Shown here: in pieces, positions 8,148-16,100 of the stretch | Numbering within the stretch: position 1 is the stretch's first letter | How the letters are laid out: every line of letters starts with the position of its first letter | Assembly: GCF_000306785.1 (NCBI RefSeq) | Contig: NC_017955.1 | Coordinates: 4,650,001 to 4,714,000, forward strand | Direction of reading: 5' to 3' | Source of the DNA: Modestobacter italicus | GTDB taxonomy: Bacteria; Actinomycetota; Actinomycetes; Mycobacteriales; Geodermatophilaceae | DNA length: 64,000 nt | Position numbers and translations under genes: made by a program | Notes under the pieces: generated by a model | What the model saw: only the letters and a program-made list of their open reading frames with translations | What the model was told of the DNA's origin: nothing | Databases searched by the model: none

Positions 8148-9005
8148 TCAGCCGGTGACGACGGGGACGCCGGTGCCGGCGGCCAGCAGCAGCTCGTACT
8201 GGTCGGGTTCGGTGGTGCAGGCGGCGATCGGGGTGCGCTTGTTGGTGCCGTGGTAGTCGCTGGAGCCGGTGCGCAGCAGCCCCAGCCCGTCGGCGAGGGC
8301 GCGGAGGTACACGCGCTGGTCGGGGGTGTGGTCGGGGTGGTCGACCTCGAGGCCGAGCAGCCCGGCGGCGGCCATCGCGGCGATGGCGTCGTCGCCGACG
8401 ACCCGTCCTCGGGAGGTGGCCAGCCCGTGGGCGAACACCGGCACGCCCCCGGCCGCTCGCACCAGGCGGATGCCCTCGAGCACGTCGGTGTCGGCCTTGC
8501 TCGCGTAGTAGGGGCTGCGGTGGTGCAGCAGGGTGGCGAAGGCGTGGTCGACGGACTCCACGACGCCGGCGTCCACGAGCGCGCGGGCGATGTGCGGCCG
8601 GCCGACCACCCCGCCGTCGCTGTGCGCCACGATCTCGGCCCAGTCGACGGGGTAGCCGTCGGCGGCGAGCCCGGCGACGATCCGCTCCCCCCGGTTGAGC
8701 CGTTCCTCGCGCAGCCGCACGCGCTCGGCGGCGAAGGCCGGGTGCAGCGGGTCGAAGAGGTAGGCCAGCAGGTGGACGGCGATCGGCGGCTCGTCGCTGG
8801 GGAAGTACCGGCAGGACAGCTCCATGCCCGGGACGATCGTCAGCCCGGGCGGGCGCGCCGCCCAGGCCGCCGCCCAGCCGCCGGTGGTGTCGTGGTCGGT
8901 GATCGCGACGACGTCGAGCCCGGCCGCGGCCGCGGTGGCGACCAGCGCCGCAGGGGTCTCCGTCCCGTCGGAGACCGAGGAGTGGGTGTGCAGGTCGATG
9001 AGCAC
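8148..9005 (-). CDS. PHP-domain phosphoesterase
   Basis: A PHP (polymerase and histidinol phosphatase) domain enzyme of about 285 residues. Metal-binding motifs: LIDLHTHSSVSDGT at the N-terminus, AITDHDT near 43, and later HPDHTP and GSSDYHG near the end. Similar proteins are RNase AM/YciV-like 3'-5' exonucleases or nucleoside bisphosphate phosphatases. GTG 9005 is chosen over GTG 9023 because GGCAGG lies 8 nt upstream and homologues begin with the LIDLHTHS strand. Precise substrate not determinable. Confidence 0.8.
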   Translation of the reverse strand: MLIDLHTHSSVSDGTETPAALVATAAAAGLDVVAITDHDTTGGWAAAWAARPPGLTIVPGMELSCRYFPSDEPPIAVHLLAYLFDPLHPAFAAERVRLREERLNRGERIVAGLAADGYPVDWAEIVAHSDGGVVGRPHIARALVDAGVVESVDHAFATLLHHRSPYYASKADTDVLEGIRLVRAAGGVPVFAHGLATSRGRVVGDDAIAAMAAAGLLGLEVDHPDHTPDQRVYLRALADGLGLLRTGSSDYHGTNKRTPIAACTTEPDQYELLLAAGTGVPVVTG

Positions 9006-9047
9006 GTGCTCAGCCTGCCGCACCGCGTCCGCCGCCGCCCACGACGC

Positions 9048-9734
9048 TCAGAGCTCGTCGGAGGAGCGGCCGGGCCGGGTGCGCGGGATCGGCGCCGTGT
9101 CGTGCCGGCGCCCGGACTGCAGCGGGCGGGGCATCAGCTGCTCGGGGGCGTCGCCGTCTCCCCGGTCGTCGGCGGCCATCGTCCCGTCGGCGTCCTCGTC
9201 GGAGCTCACCGGGTTGGAGGTGGTGTCGGTGCCGAACATCAGCTCCGACAGCCGCTTGTAGAGCGCGTCGGCGTGCGGCATGTAGTCGATGACGTCGAGC
9301 CCCTGCTGCTGACCCGCGGACTCGAAACGGAAGGTCCCGTAGCCGAGCAGCTGCCCCCAGAAGGTCTCCTTCCAGGTCAGGTCCGTGATCCTGCGCAGCG
9401 GCATGACGGCCACCGTCCGGATGATCACCCCCGAGGTCAGCAGCACCCGGCGGCGGGTGACCAGCAGGTGCCGCACCCACCACTCACCGACGTGCAGCCC
9501 GAGGTAGCCCAGCGCGCCGAGGACCACCACCAGACCGACCGTGGCCCCGACCCGGTTGGTCGGGTCGAGCTGCAGCACCCAGACGCCGACGACCAGCGCC
9601 GGGACGCCCCGGACGAAGGACCGGACCAGCACCGCCGGGTGCCGCCGCGTCGCGATGACCGGCGGCTCGTCGGCGAGCAGGTACTTCTCGGCGTCCTTGC
9701 CCCAGCGGGGCCGCCGGGGAGCCGGACCGGACAC
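9048..9734 (-). CDS. PH-domain membrane protein (YdbS/bPH2-like)
   Basis: A 228-residue protein: a basic N-terminus, two membrane segments at about residues 38-55 and 60-80, then a bacterial PH domain beginning with WVRHLLVTRRRVLLTSG and including VMPLRRITDLTW and LLGYGTFRFESAG. The C-terminal 60 residues are acidic and disordered. Actinobacterial relatives are common, with no firm function; membrane or phosphoinositide-like interactions are guesses. It is tightly packed with the downstream-facing small gene at 9744. Confidence 0.75.
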   Translation of the reverse strand: MSGPAPRRPRWGKDAEKYLLADEPPVIATRRHPAVLVRSFVRGVPALVVGVWVLQLDPTNRVGATVGLVVVLGALGYLGLHVGEWWVRHLLVTRRRVLLTSGVIIRTVAVMPLRRITDLTWKETFWGQLLGYGTFRFESAGQQQGLDVIDYMPHADALYKRLSELMFGTDTTSNPVSSDEDADGTMAADDRGDGDAPEQLMPRPLQSGRRHDTAPIPRTRPGRSSDEL

Positions 9735-9743
9735 GGGCCGAGC

Positions 9744-9899
9744 TCAGACCAGCGAGCCCACGAAGGTGGACAGCGACTGCGCTGCGTCCCCCAGGGCCGC
9801 ACCGGCACTGCGGACGATCCCGGCCGCGTCGTCGGGACGCTGGATCACGTAGAAGACCACGAACGCGACGGCCAGCCAGGTGAGCACCTTCTTCAGCAC
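9744..9899 (-). CDS. Small membrane protein, 51 residues, unknown
   Basis: A 51-residue protein starting at GTG 9899 with a strong ribosome binding site (GAGGAGAGGAA) in the right place. Residues 5-19 (VLTWLAVAFVVFYVI) form one membrane segment, followed by an amphipathic tail with Q-R-P-D-D-A-A. It lies between DUF6758 and the PH-domain gene on the same strand, and similar micro-proteins occur beside DUF6758 genes in actinobacteria (from memory). Function unknown. The good start signal and the open frame between two real genes make it credible. Confidence 0.65.
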   Translation of the reverse strand: MLKKVLTWLAVAFVVFYVIQRPDDAAGIVRSAGAALGDAAQSLSTFVGSLV

Positions 9900-10071
9900 G
9901 GGTCGCGTTCCTCTCCTCAGGGCGGCCGACCGCGAGCCGGGGCGGCCGACGGCACAGCTGGCCGTCACGACCGGTCGGCCGCACCGCATGGGTAACAGCT
10001 GCTCCGCGGCGGTGACCAGCCGCCACGCCGGTGCGGGGCGAACGGACTCGATCGATGCGGATCGGGTCGGC
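9900..10071 (-). other. Intergenic region with competing inverted repeats
   Basis: 172 bp between DUF6758 and the 51-residue gene. GGCGGCCGAC occurs at 9921-9930 and 9941-9950, and its complement GGTCGGCCGC at 9973-9982, so either copy can pair with the same partner. This may be a terminator or attenuator for the DUF6758 transcript; nothing else is recognised. Confidence 0.35.
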
Positions 10072-10695
10072 TCACCGGCCGGGCAGCAGCCGTTCGGTCG
10101 GGGGGCCGAGCGGCAGGTCGGGGTAGACCCGGTCGCGGAGGTCGAGCAGCTCCAGGTCCTCGGCGAGCAGCCAGGCGGCGGACGCCGGCCAGGTGACCAG
10201 CCACAGCCAGACGCCGTTGGCCTCCCCCACGTAGGCGGCTCGGTCGTCGCCGGTGGGCACCAGCCACAGCGGCGCCCGCTGCCCGGCGGCGCGGATCTCC
10301 GCCGTCGAGGGCCCGCCGACGAGGTCGCCGGGGTCGACGCCGGGCAGCCCGGCGTACCCGCAGCCGAGCCCGGTGCCCGGCTCCTCGGCGACCAGCACCA
10401 GCTCGGCGGGGCCGCCCAGAGGAGCCGGACCGGCGCAGGCGACGACGATCGCCCGGGCACCCGGTTCACCGCCCCAGGCCAGGCCGGTCACCGCCCAGCC
10501 CCCCGGCATCGGGTCCGGCACCCAGGCGGGCACCCGGGCGTCGGCGGTGACGGCGCTGATCGCGTCGTGCGCCACGACCGCGGTGTGGTGCAGCGGGGTG
10601 ACCCTCGCGTGGAGGTGGCACCAGCCCTCGGCGGTCGAGCCGGGTGTGACCGTCAGCGCCTCGCCGCAGCGCGGGCACACCGGGGAGACGCTCAT
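10072..10695 (-). CDS. DUF6758 family protein
   Basis: A 207-residue actinobacterial conserved protein. It begins with a short zinc-ribbon-like segment (CPRCGEAL near residue 8, then GWCHLH near 24) and continues with a hydrophobic beta-rich domain holding several tryptophans (GGWAVTGLAWGG, GVWLWLVTWP). It is sometimes mislabelled phosphotransacetylase; no such motif is present. Its frequent neighbours are PH-domain proteins and PHP phosphoesterases, as here. Function unknown. Confidence 0.75.
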   Translation of the reverse strand: MSVSPVCPRCGEALTVTPGSTAEGWCHLHARVTPLHHTAVVAHDAISAVTADARVPAWVPDPMPGGWAVTGLAWGGEPGARAIVVACAGPAPLGGPAELVLVAEEPGTGLGCGYAGLPGVDPGDLVGGPSTAEIRAAGQRAPLWLVPTGDDRAAYVGEANGVWLWLVTWPASAAWLLAEDLELLDLRDRVYPDLPLGPPTERLLPGR

Positions 10696-10779
10696 GGCCG
10701 CTCACCGTCCTGTCCTGGCGGGTGTTCGTCAAGCTCCGGGGATCAGTGCCCGGTCCGCTGCCCCGGACCGGACCCGCCG

Positions 10780-10785
10780 TAACCT
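10780..10785 (+). promoter_or_regulatory. -10 hexamer TAACCT of the NUDIX gene
   Basis: TAACCT is 7 nt before GTG 10793 with no ribosome binding site; a leaderless start is inferred and it decides the start codon. Confidence 0.5.
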
Positions 10786-10792
10786 CGCCGAC

Positions 10793-11206
10793 GTGGGTGG
10801 ACCGGTGCCGGAGGTGCCGTGCGTCGGTGCGGTCGTGCACGACGCGCGTGGCCGGCTGCTGCTGGTCCGGCGGGGGCACGCACCCAGCGCCGGGCTGTGG
10901 TCGGTTCCCGGCGGGCGGGTGGAGGCCGGCGAGTCCGAGGTCGAGGCCGTCGTCCGGGAGATCGCGGAGGAGACCGGGCTGCGGGTGCGTCCCGAGCGGG
11001 TGCTGGGCCGGGTGCGGATCGACGGGGACGGCGTCGTCTTCACCGTGACCGACTGGGTGTGCACGCTGCTCGACCCCGCGCAGCAGCCGGTGGCCGGCGA
11101 CGACGCCGCCGACGTGGTGTTCGTGGACGCGGCCGGCCTGGCGGCGCTGGACATGGCGCCGGGTGTCGTGGCGGCGCTGACCGGGTGGAGCGCCCTGCCC
11201 CGCTGA
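10793..11206 (+). CDS. NUDIX hydrolase
   Basis: A 137-residue single-domain NUDIX pyrophosphatase. The NUDIX box runs from GGRVEAGES through REIAEETGL (about residues 37-59) with all consensus residues present (G, E, REU-x-EE-x-G), so it should be active. The preceding strand PCVGAVVHDARGRLLLVRRG is typical of MutT-like members. Substrate (oxidised nucleotides, NDP-sugars or others) cannot be told. Start GTG 10793 is set by the -10 hexamer at 10780. Confidence 0.8.
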   Translation: MGGPVPEVPCVGAVVHDARGRLLLVRRGHAPSAGLWSVPGGRVEAGESEVEAVVREIAEETGLRVRPERVLGRVRIDGDGVVFTVTDWVCTLLDPAQQPVAGDDAADVVFVDAAGLAALDMAPGVVAALTGWSALPR

Positions 11207-11257
11207 GCGCGCGGCCGCCACGGGGCGACGCTGACCCGCCGGACCGGGCGCCGATCC

Positions 11258-11263
11258 TACGAT
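11258..11263 (+). promoter_or_regulatory. -10 hexamer TACGAT of the 11270 gene
   Basis: TACGAT lies 6 nt before GTG 11270; no ribosome binding site is seen. A leaderless promoter is inferred. Confidence 0.5.
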
Positions 11264-11269
11264 GGCCTC

Positions 11270-11758
11270 GTGCCGCTCCTGCCCGCTCCCGACCTGCCGG
11301 CCGAGGCCGAGGTCGTCCGGTTGGGACCGGCCGCCCGCTCCGCCCGGCTGGTCGGTGCCGCCGTGGTGCTGGCCCTGCTGCTCGTCGGCGCGGTCTGGGG
11401 TGACGACGACGCCTTCCCCTTCGGCCCGTTCCGGATGTACTCGACCCGCGCCGACCCCGACGCCGCCGTGGTGTCCACCCGGGTGGTGGGGCTGACCGCG
11501 GCCGGCGAGGAGGTCCGGCTCTCCGGTGGGCAGGTCGGTCTGCGCCGCGCCGAGTTCGAGGGCCAGCTGCCCCGGGTCGAGGCGCACCCGGAGCTGCTGG
11601 GCCTGCTGGCCGACTCCTGGGCGGCGAAGCACCCCGGCGCGGTGGAGCTCGTTGGGGTGCAGGTGGTACAGCGCCGCTTCGAGCTGTCCGACGGGCAGCC
11701 GACCGACGCGTACTCCGACACCGTGGTGGTCGAGTACGACCTGGAGGGAGGCCGGTGA
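11270..11758 (+). CDS. Single-pass membrane protein of unknown function, partner of the HTTM gene
   Basis: A 162-residue protein with one membrane segment (about residues 27-43, ARLVGAAVVLALLLVGAVW), followed by FPFGPFRMYST, which resembles extracytoplasmic parts of HTTM-associated proteins, and a soluble C-terminal domain with alternating beta strands. It overlaps the next gene by four bases (GTGA), so the products are probably made together and may form a membrane complex. No known enzyme motif. Confidence 0.6.
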   Translation: MPLLPAPDLPAEAEVVRLGPAARSARLVGAAVVLALLLVGAVWGDDDAFPFGPFRMYSTRADPDAAVVSTRVVGLTAAGEEVRLSGGQVGLRRAEFEGQLPRVEAHPELLGLLADSWAAKHPGAVELVGVQVVQRRFELSDGQPTDAYSDTVVVEYDLEGGR

Positions 11759-12687
11759 GCGCCACCGCGCAGAGCCGGACGGCGACCGCGGCCCGGACGG
11801 CGCGGGCGACCACCCCGGAGACCGAGCCGGCCGTCCCGCTGACGCCGCGCTGGTGGTTCCGGCCGGTGCCGCTGGCCCGCATCGCGGTGTTCCGGGTCAT
11901 CGCCTACCTGTTCATCCCGATCGACGTCTTCGTCACCACCTCCTGGGTCCGGGCGCACGCCGACGTGCCCACCGCCTGGTACGCCCCGCTGCTGGTCGGC
12001 CGGCTGCTGGACCTGCCCACCCCGACGCACACGGTCGTGCTGGTCGTGCAGTGGGCGCTGGTGGTCGCCGCGCTGGCGGCGGCCACCGGCCGCGCTCCCC
12101 GCCTGCTCGGGCTCGCCGTCTTCCTGCTCTACGCGGAGTGGATGGTCATCGCGATGAGCTACGGGAAGGTCGACCACGACCGGATCGCCTTCCTGGTCGC
12201 GCTCGCCCTCCTGCCGACGATCGGCCGCGCCCGGTTCCGGGACCGCCGCTCCTCCGAGGCCGCCGGATTCGCCATGGCGGCGGTGCTGGTCGCGGTGATG
12301 CTCACCTACTTCCTGGCGGCCTGGGCGAAGATCCGCTTCGGCGGCTGGGACTGGCCGACCGGCGCGACCATCGCCCGCGCGGTCGTGCGCCGCGGCAGCG
12401 TCTTCTCCGACTGGACGCTGGACGTGCCCTACCTGCTCCCGGCCGTGCAGTGGGCGATGATCATCGGGGAGCTGGCCGCGCCGCTGCTGCTGCTGGTGCG
12501 CACCGACCGGATGCGGGTGGGCCTCGTGCTCTTCCTGCTCGGCTTCCACGTCATCACCTTCCTGGGGCTGGGCATCGTGTTCCTGCCGCACTGCATCGCG
12601 ATCCTGTCCATCGCCCCGTGGGAGCGGCTGCGCGGCCTGCGCCGGCGGACCGGTCCCGCACCCGCCCGGGCGGCCGCGCCGGGCTGA
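11755..12687 (+). CDS. HTTM (vitamin K-dependent gamma-carboxylase-like) membrane protein
   Basis: A 310-residue polytopic membrane protein of the HTTM/VKGC-like family. Family features seen are RIAVFRVIAYLFIPIDVF near residue 42, the SYGKVDHDRIAFLVALALL segment, and the conserved aromatic-lysine stretch TYFLAAWAKIRFGGWDWPTG near residue 182, where the lysine lies at the family's active-site-like position. Several later helices follow. Whether it carboxylates anything is unknown; most bacterial HTTM proteins are uncharacterised. Coupled to the 11270 gene by overlap. Confidence 0.65.
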   Translation: MSATAQSRTATAARTARATTPETEPAVPLTPRWWFRPVPLARIAVFRVIAYLFIPIDVFVTTSWVRAHADVPTAWYAPLLVGRLLDLPTPTHTVVLVVQWALVVAALAAATGRAPRLLGLAVFLLYAEWMVIAMSYGKVDHDRIAFLVALALLPTIGRARFRDRRSSEAAGFAMAAVLVAVMLTYFLAAWAKIRFGGWDWPTGATIARAVVRRGSVFSDWTLDVPYLLPAVQWAMIIGELAAPLLLLVRTDRMRVGLVLFLLGFHVITFLGLGIVFLPHCIAILSIAPWERLRGLRRRTGPAPARAAAPG

Positions 12688-12716
12688 GCCGGGCCGGTCG
12701 GGCACCGGCAGGCGGC

Positions 12717-13010
12717 TCAGAGCAGGGAGCCGATGCGGGCCGCCATCTCGGCCTCGTGCTGCTGGTAGGCCCCGGCCACGCCGGTCAGCAGCTCGCCCAT
12801 CCCGGTCAGCGCCTCGCTGACCCCCTGGCTGGAGAGCCGCCACTTCTCGTACAGCTCGCTGAACCGGGCGGCGGCCTGGCTGTCGGTCCAGCCCTCCAGC
12901 ACCGAGCTGGTGATGCCGGCGGACAGCGCGGCGTGCCGGGCGGCGGTGTCCGCCGCCTCGGCCCGGCACTGCCCGGCCATCGCGTCCAGCGTGGCGATCT
13001 CGACCCTCAT
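12717..13010 (-). CDS. WXG100-family type VII secretion substrate
   Basis: A 97-residue protein of ESX/WXG100 size and form: two predicted amphipathic helices separated by a turn carrying W-T-D (VLEGWTDSQAAARFSELY) at about residues 39-56, where the canonical motif is W-x-G. A mostly helical C-terminal half follows with a Y-x-x-x-E-like ending (AYQQHEAEMAA). Start ATG 13010 has an excellent GGAGGAGGAG ribosome binding site. It is divergent from the large FtsK/SpoIIIE ATPase and is its probable substrate. No second WXG100 gene is adjacent. Confidence 0.75.
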   Translation of the reverse strand: MRVEIATLDAMAGQCRAEAADTAARHAALSAGITSSVLEGWTDSQAAARFSELYEKWRLSSQGVSEALTGMGELLTGVAGAYQQHEAEMAARIGSLL

Positions 13011-13148
13011 GGCTCCTCCTCCGTCCGGGGACCTCCCGGTCGGGGTGGACGGTAGGGCCGGTGCCGCCACGGCCGCGGCCGTCGTCCACAGGCGGGGCCG
13101 TTGTCCACAGCTCCGGGCCGGGACCCCCGCGGCGGCCGCCCGCCGCGG

Positions 13149-13154
13149 CACCAT
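13149..13154 (+). promoter_or_regulatory. -10 hexamer CACCAT of the FHA-FtsK gene
   Basis: CACCAT is 6 nt before GTG 13161 with no ribosome binding site. It has the same layout as the fbiA start at 46030, which supports GTG 13161 as the start. Confidence 0.4.
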
Positions 13155-13160
13155 CGCCGC

Positions 13161-16100
13161 GTGCCCCTCCCCTCGCCCCGTCGTCCCGGTCCCGGAGGCG
13201 ACCGGGTCTGGACACTGTGGTCGCCCGACGGCGCCGTCGACGTCGAGCTGCAGGCCCCCGAGGAGGGGACGCTCGCCGACGTCTCGGACGCCGTGGGCCG
13301 TGGTCTCGGCCTGCCGGAGGTCCGGCTGTGGGCGGGGTCGGTGGAGCTGCCCCCGGCCACGCCCCTCACCAGCCCGCTGCTGCGCCACGGCGCCGTCCTG
13401 GGGCTGGGCCGCCCGGGGCCGCGGGAGGCACCCGGGAGCGGGTCCGGCGCCCTGGAGCTGCACGTCGTGGGCGGACCCGACGCCGGTCGCACCCTGCCGC
13501 TCGGGCAGGGCCCGCTGGTGCTGGGTCGCGGCGCCCGGTGCGGGCTGCCCCTCGCCGACCCGGACGTGTCCCGTCGGCACGCCGTCGTCTCGGTGGCCGC
13601 CGGCCGGGTGACCGTCGCCGACCTGGGCTCCTCCAACGGGACCACCCTCGGGGTCGGCTCGGCACCGGGCACGCCCGTCGGCCCGTACGAGCAGGAGTGG
13701 CCGGTCGGCGGTGTGCTGCGGGTCGGCTCGAGCGCGCTGCGGCTCACCGGTCCGCGCGGTGCGCCTCTCGAGCAGGTGCCCGCCGCGGCCGGGAGACAGC
13801 TGCTCCGCCCGCTCGGCACGCCGTCGCGGACACCGCGGACGGCGGTCGTCCGGCTCCCGGGCCCACCTGTCGCGGGCCCCCGACGCCGGCTCGGCTGGGT
13901 GGCCGTCGCCCTGCCCGCGGTGGGCGGGCTGCTGATGGCGTGGCTGCTGTCGGCGCCGCAGTTCCTGTTCTTCGCCCTGCTGGGCCCGCTGGTCGCGGTC
14001 GGCGGCTGGGCGTCCGACCGGGTCACCGGTCGCCGCACCCACCGCCGCGCGATGGCCGACCACGCCCTCGCCCGGGCGCTCGCGGACGGCGAGCTGCAGG
14101 CCGCGGTCGACGCCGACCTGACCGACCGGGACGACGACCAGCCGGACCCCGCGCGGTTGGCTGCCGCGGCGCGGCGCCGGTGCAGCCCCCTGTGGTCACG
14201 CGCCGCCGACCCGGGCGGCCTCACGGTCCGGCTGGGCACCGGCACCGGTCCGACCGGCGTCCTCCGGGTCGACCCCGACGGCAGCACGACCGCCGTGGTC
14301 GCCGACCACCTGCCCGTCCCGCTGTCGCTGGCCGCGACGGGGGGCCTGGGCATCGTCGGTCCGCGCGCGCCGGCCCTGGGCATCGCGAGCTCCGTGCTCT
14401 GCCAGCTCGCCGTGCTCACCTCGCCGGCGCAGCTGGAGCTGGTCCTGGTCTGCGGCCGCGACCGGGCGGCGGAGTGGGCCTGGACGGCGTGGCTGCCGCA
14501 CCTGCGCGCGGTCGTCCTCCCCGGTGACGAGCTGCCCGGTCGCCTCCTCGAGGCGACCGGGACGAGGGAGGCGGCGCCGAGAACGGTGGTGGTCCTGGAC
14601 GGTCCCGTCGACCCGTCCGTGGCCGAGGCCCTCGCCCGCGGAGCCGACCGGCTGGTCAGGGTGGACATCGCCGGCTCGGAGGCGGCGCTCGCGCTGCCGG
14701 CCGCCGCCCGGCTGGAGGTGGTCGGTGAGACGGGCACCAGCGGTCGGCTGCGTGCCCCGGGGCTCGACGAGGAGCGCGCGCTCGTCCCCGACGCGGTCAG
14801 CGCTGCCACCGCCGCCGGCATCGCCCGCGACCTGGCCGGGCTGACCGCTCCGGCACCGGCCGGCGCGCTGCCGGACGGCGCCCGGCTGCTCGACCTGCCC
14901 ACCGCGGGGCTGGCGGTGTCCGAGCAGGACGAGGCCGTGGGCACGTGGAGCCGCGACCGCGACCGGCTGGTCGCGGTCCTGGGGTCGACCGGCCCGGGCC
15001 CGCTGGGCATCGACCTGGTCGCCGACGGCCCGCACGCGCTGGTCGCCGGTACCACCGGCTCGGGGAAGTCCGAGCTGCTGCAGACCCTGGTGGCCAGCCT
15101 GGCCCTGCACCACCCCCCGGACCGGTGCTGCTTCCTGCTGGTCGACTACAAGGGCGGGGCGGCCTTCGGCGAGGCGTCCGCGCTGCCGCACACCGTCGGC
15201 GTGCTCACCGACCTCGACCACCAGTCGACGGCCCGGGCGCTGCGGTCGCTGTCGGCCGAGCTGACCCGCCGGGAGCGGCTACTCGCCGAGCACCGCGCAC
15301 GCGACCTCGCCGACCTGCCGGACGCGGTCACGTTGAGCCGGCTGGTCATCGTCGTCGACGAGTTCGCGACCCTGGCCGAGGAGCTCCCCGGCTTCGTCAC
15401 CGGCCTGGTCGGCATCGCGCAGCGCGGCCGGTCGCTCGGGGTGCACCTGGTGCTGGCCACGCAGCGCCCTGCGGGCGTGCTCAGCCCGGAGATCCGGGCC
15501 AACACGTCCCTGCGGATCTGCCTGCGCACCACCGACGAGACCGACGCCCGCGACGTCCTGGGCAGCACCGCCGCCGCACACCTCCCGGCGGACCGCCCGG
15601 GCCGGGCGTACCTGCGGACCGGCTCGGCGGCACCGGTGCTCTTCCAGGTCGCCCGGGTGTCCGGTGCGCCGACCCCGGGCGGCACGGCGGTGACCGCCCG
15701 CCGACGGTCCTGGCCGCCGGCGCCGGCGGCGCCACCCCTGGCGCCGGCCCACGACGCGGCCAGCGACCTGAGGCGGCTGGTCGGCGCCCTGGAGACCCGG
15801 GAACGCGGTGCGGGTCTGCACCCGGTCGACCGGCCTTGGCTGCCGCCGCTGCCGGACCGGCTCGCGGCCGCGGACCTGGACCGGTGGTCGGCCGGCGCGC
15901 CCCCGACCCGGCTGCGGATCGGCCTGCTGGACTCCCCCGACGCGCAGCGGCAGGAACCGCTGGAGCTGGACCTGGCCACGGCGGGCGGCTGGCTGGTGGT
16001 GGGCGGTCCCCGCAGCGGCCGGACGACGGCGCTGCGCACGGTGCTCGGCGAGGCGGTGCACCAGCTGCCACCGAGCAGGCTGCACGTCCACGTCGTCGAC

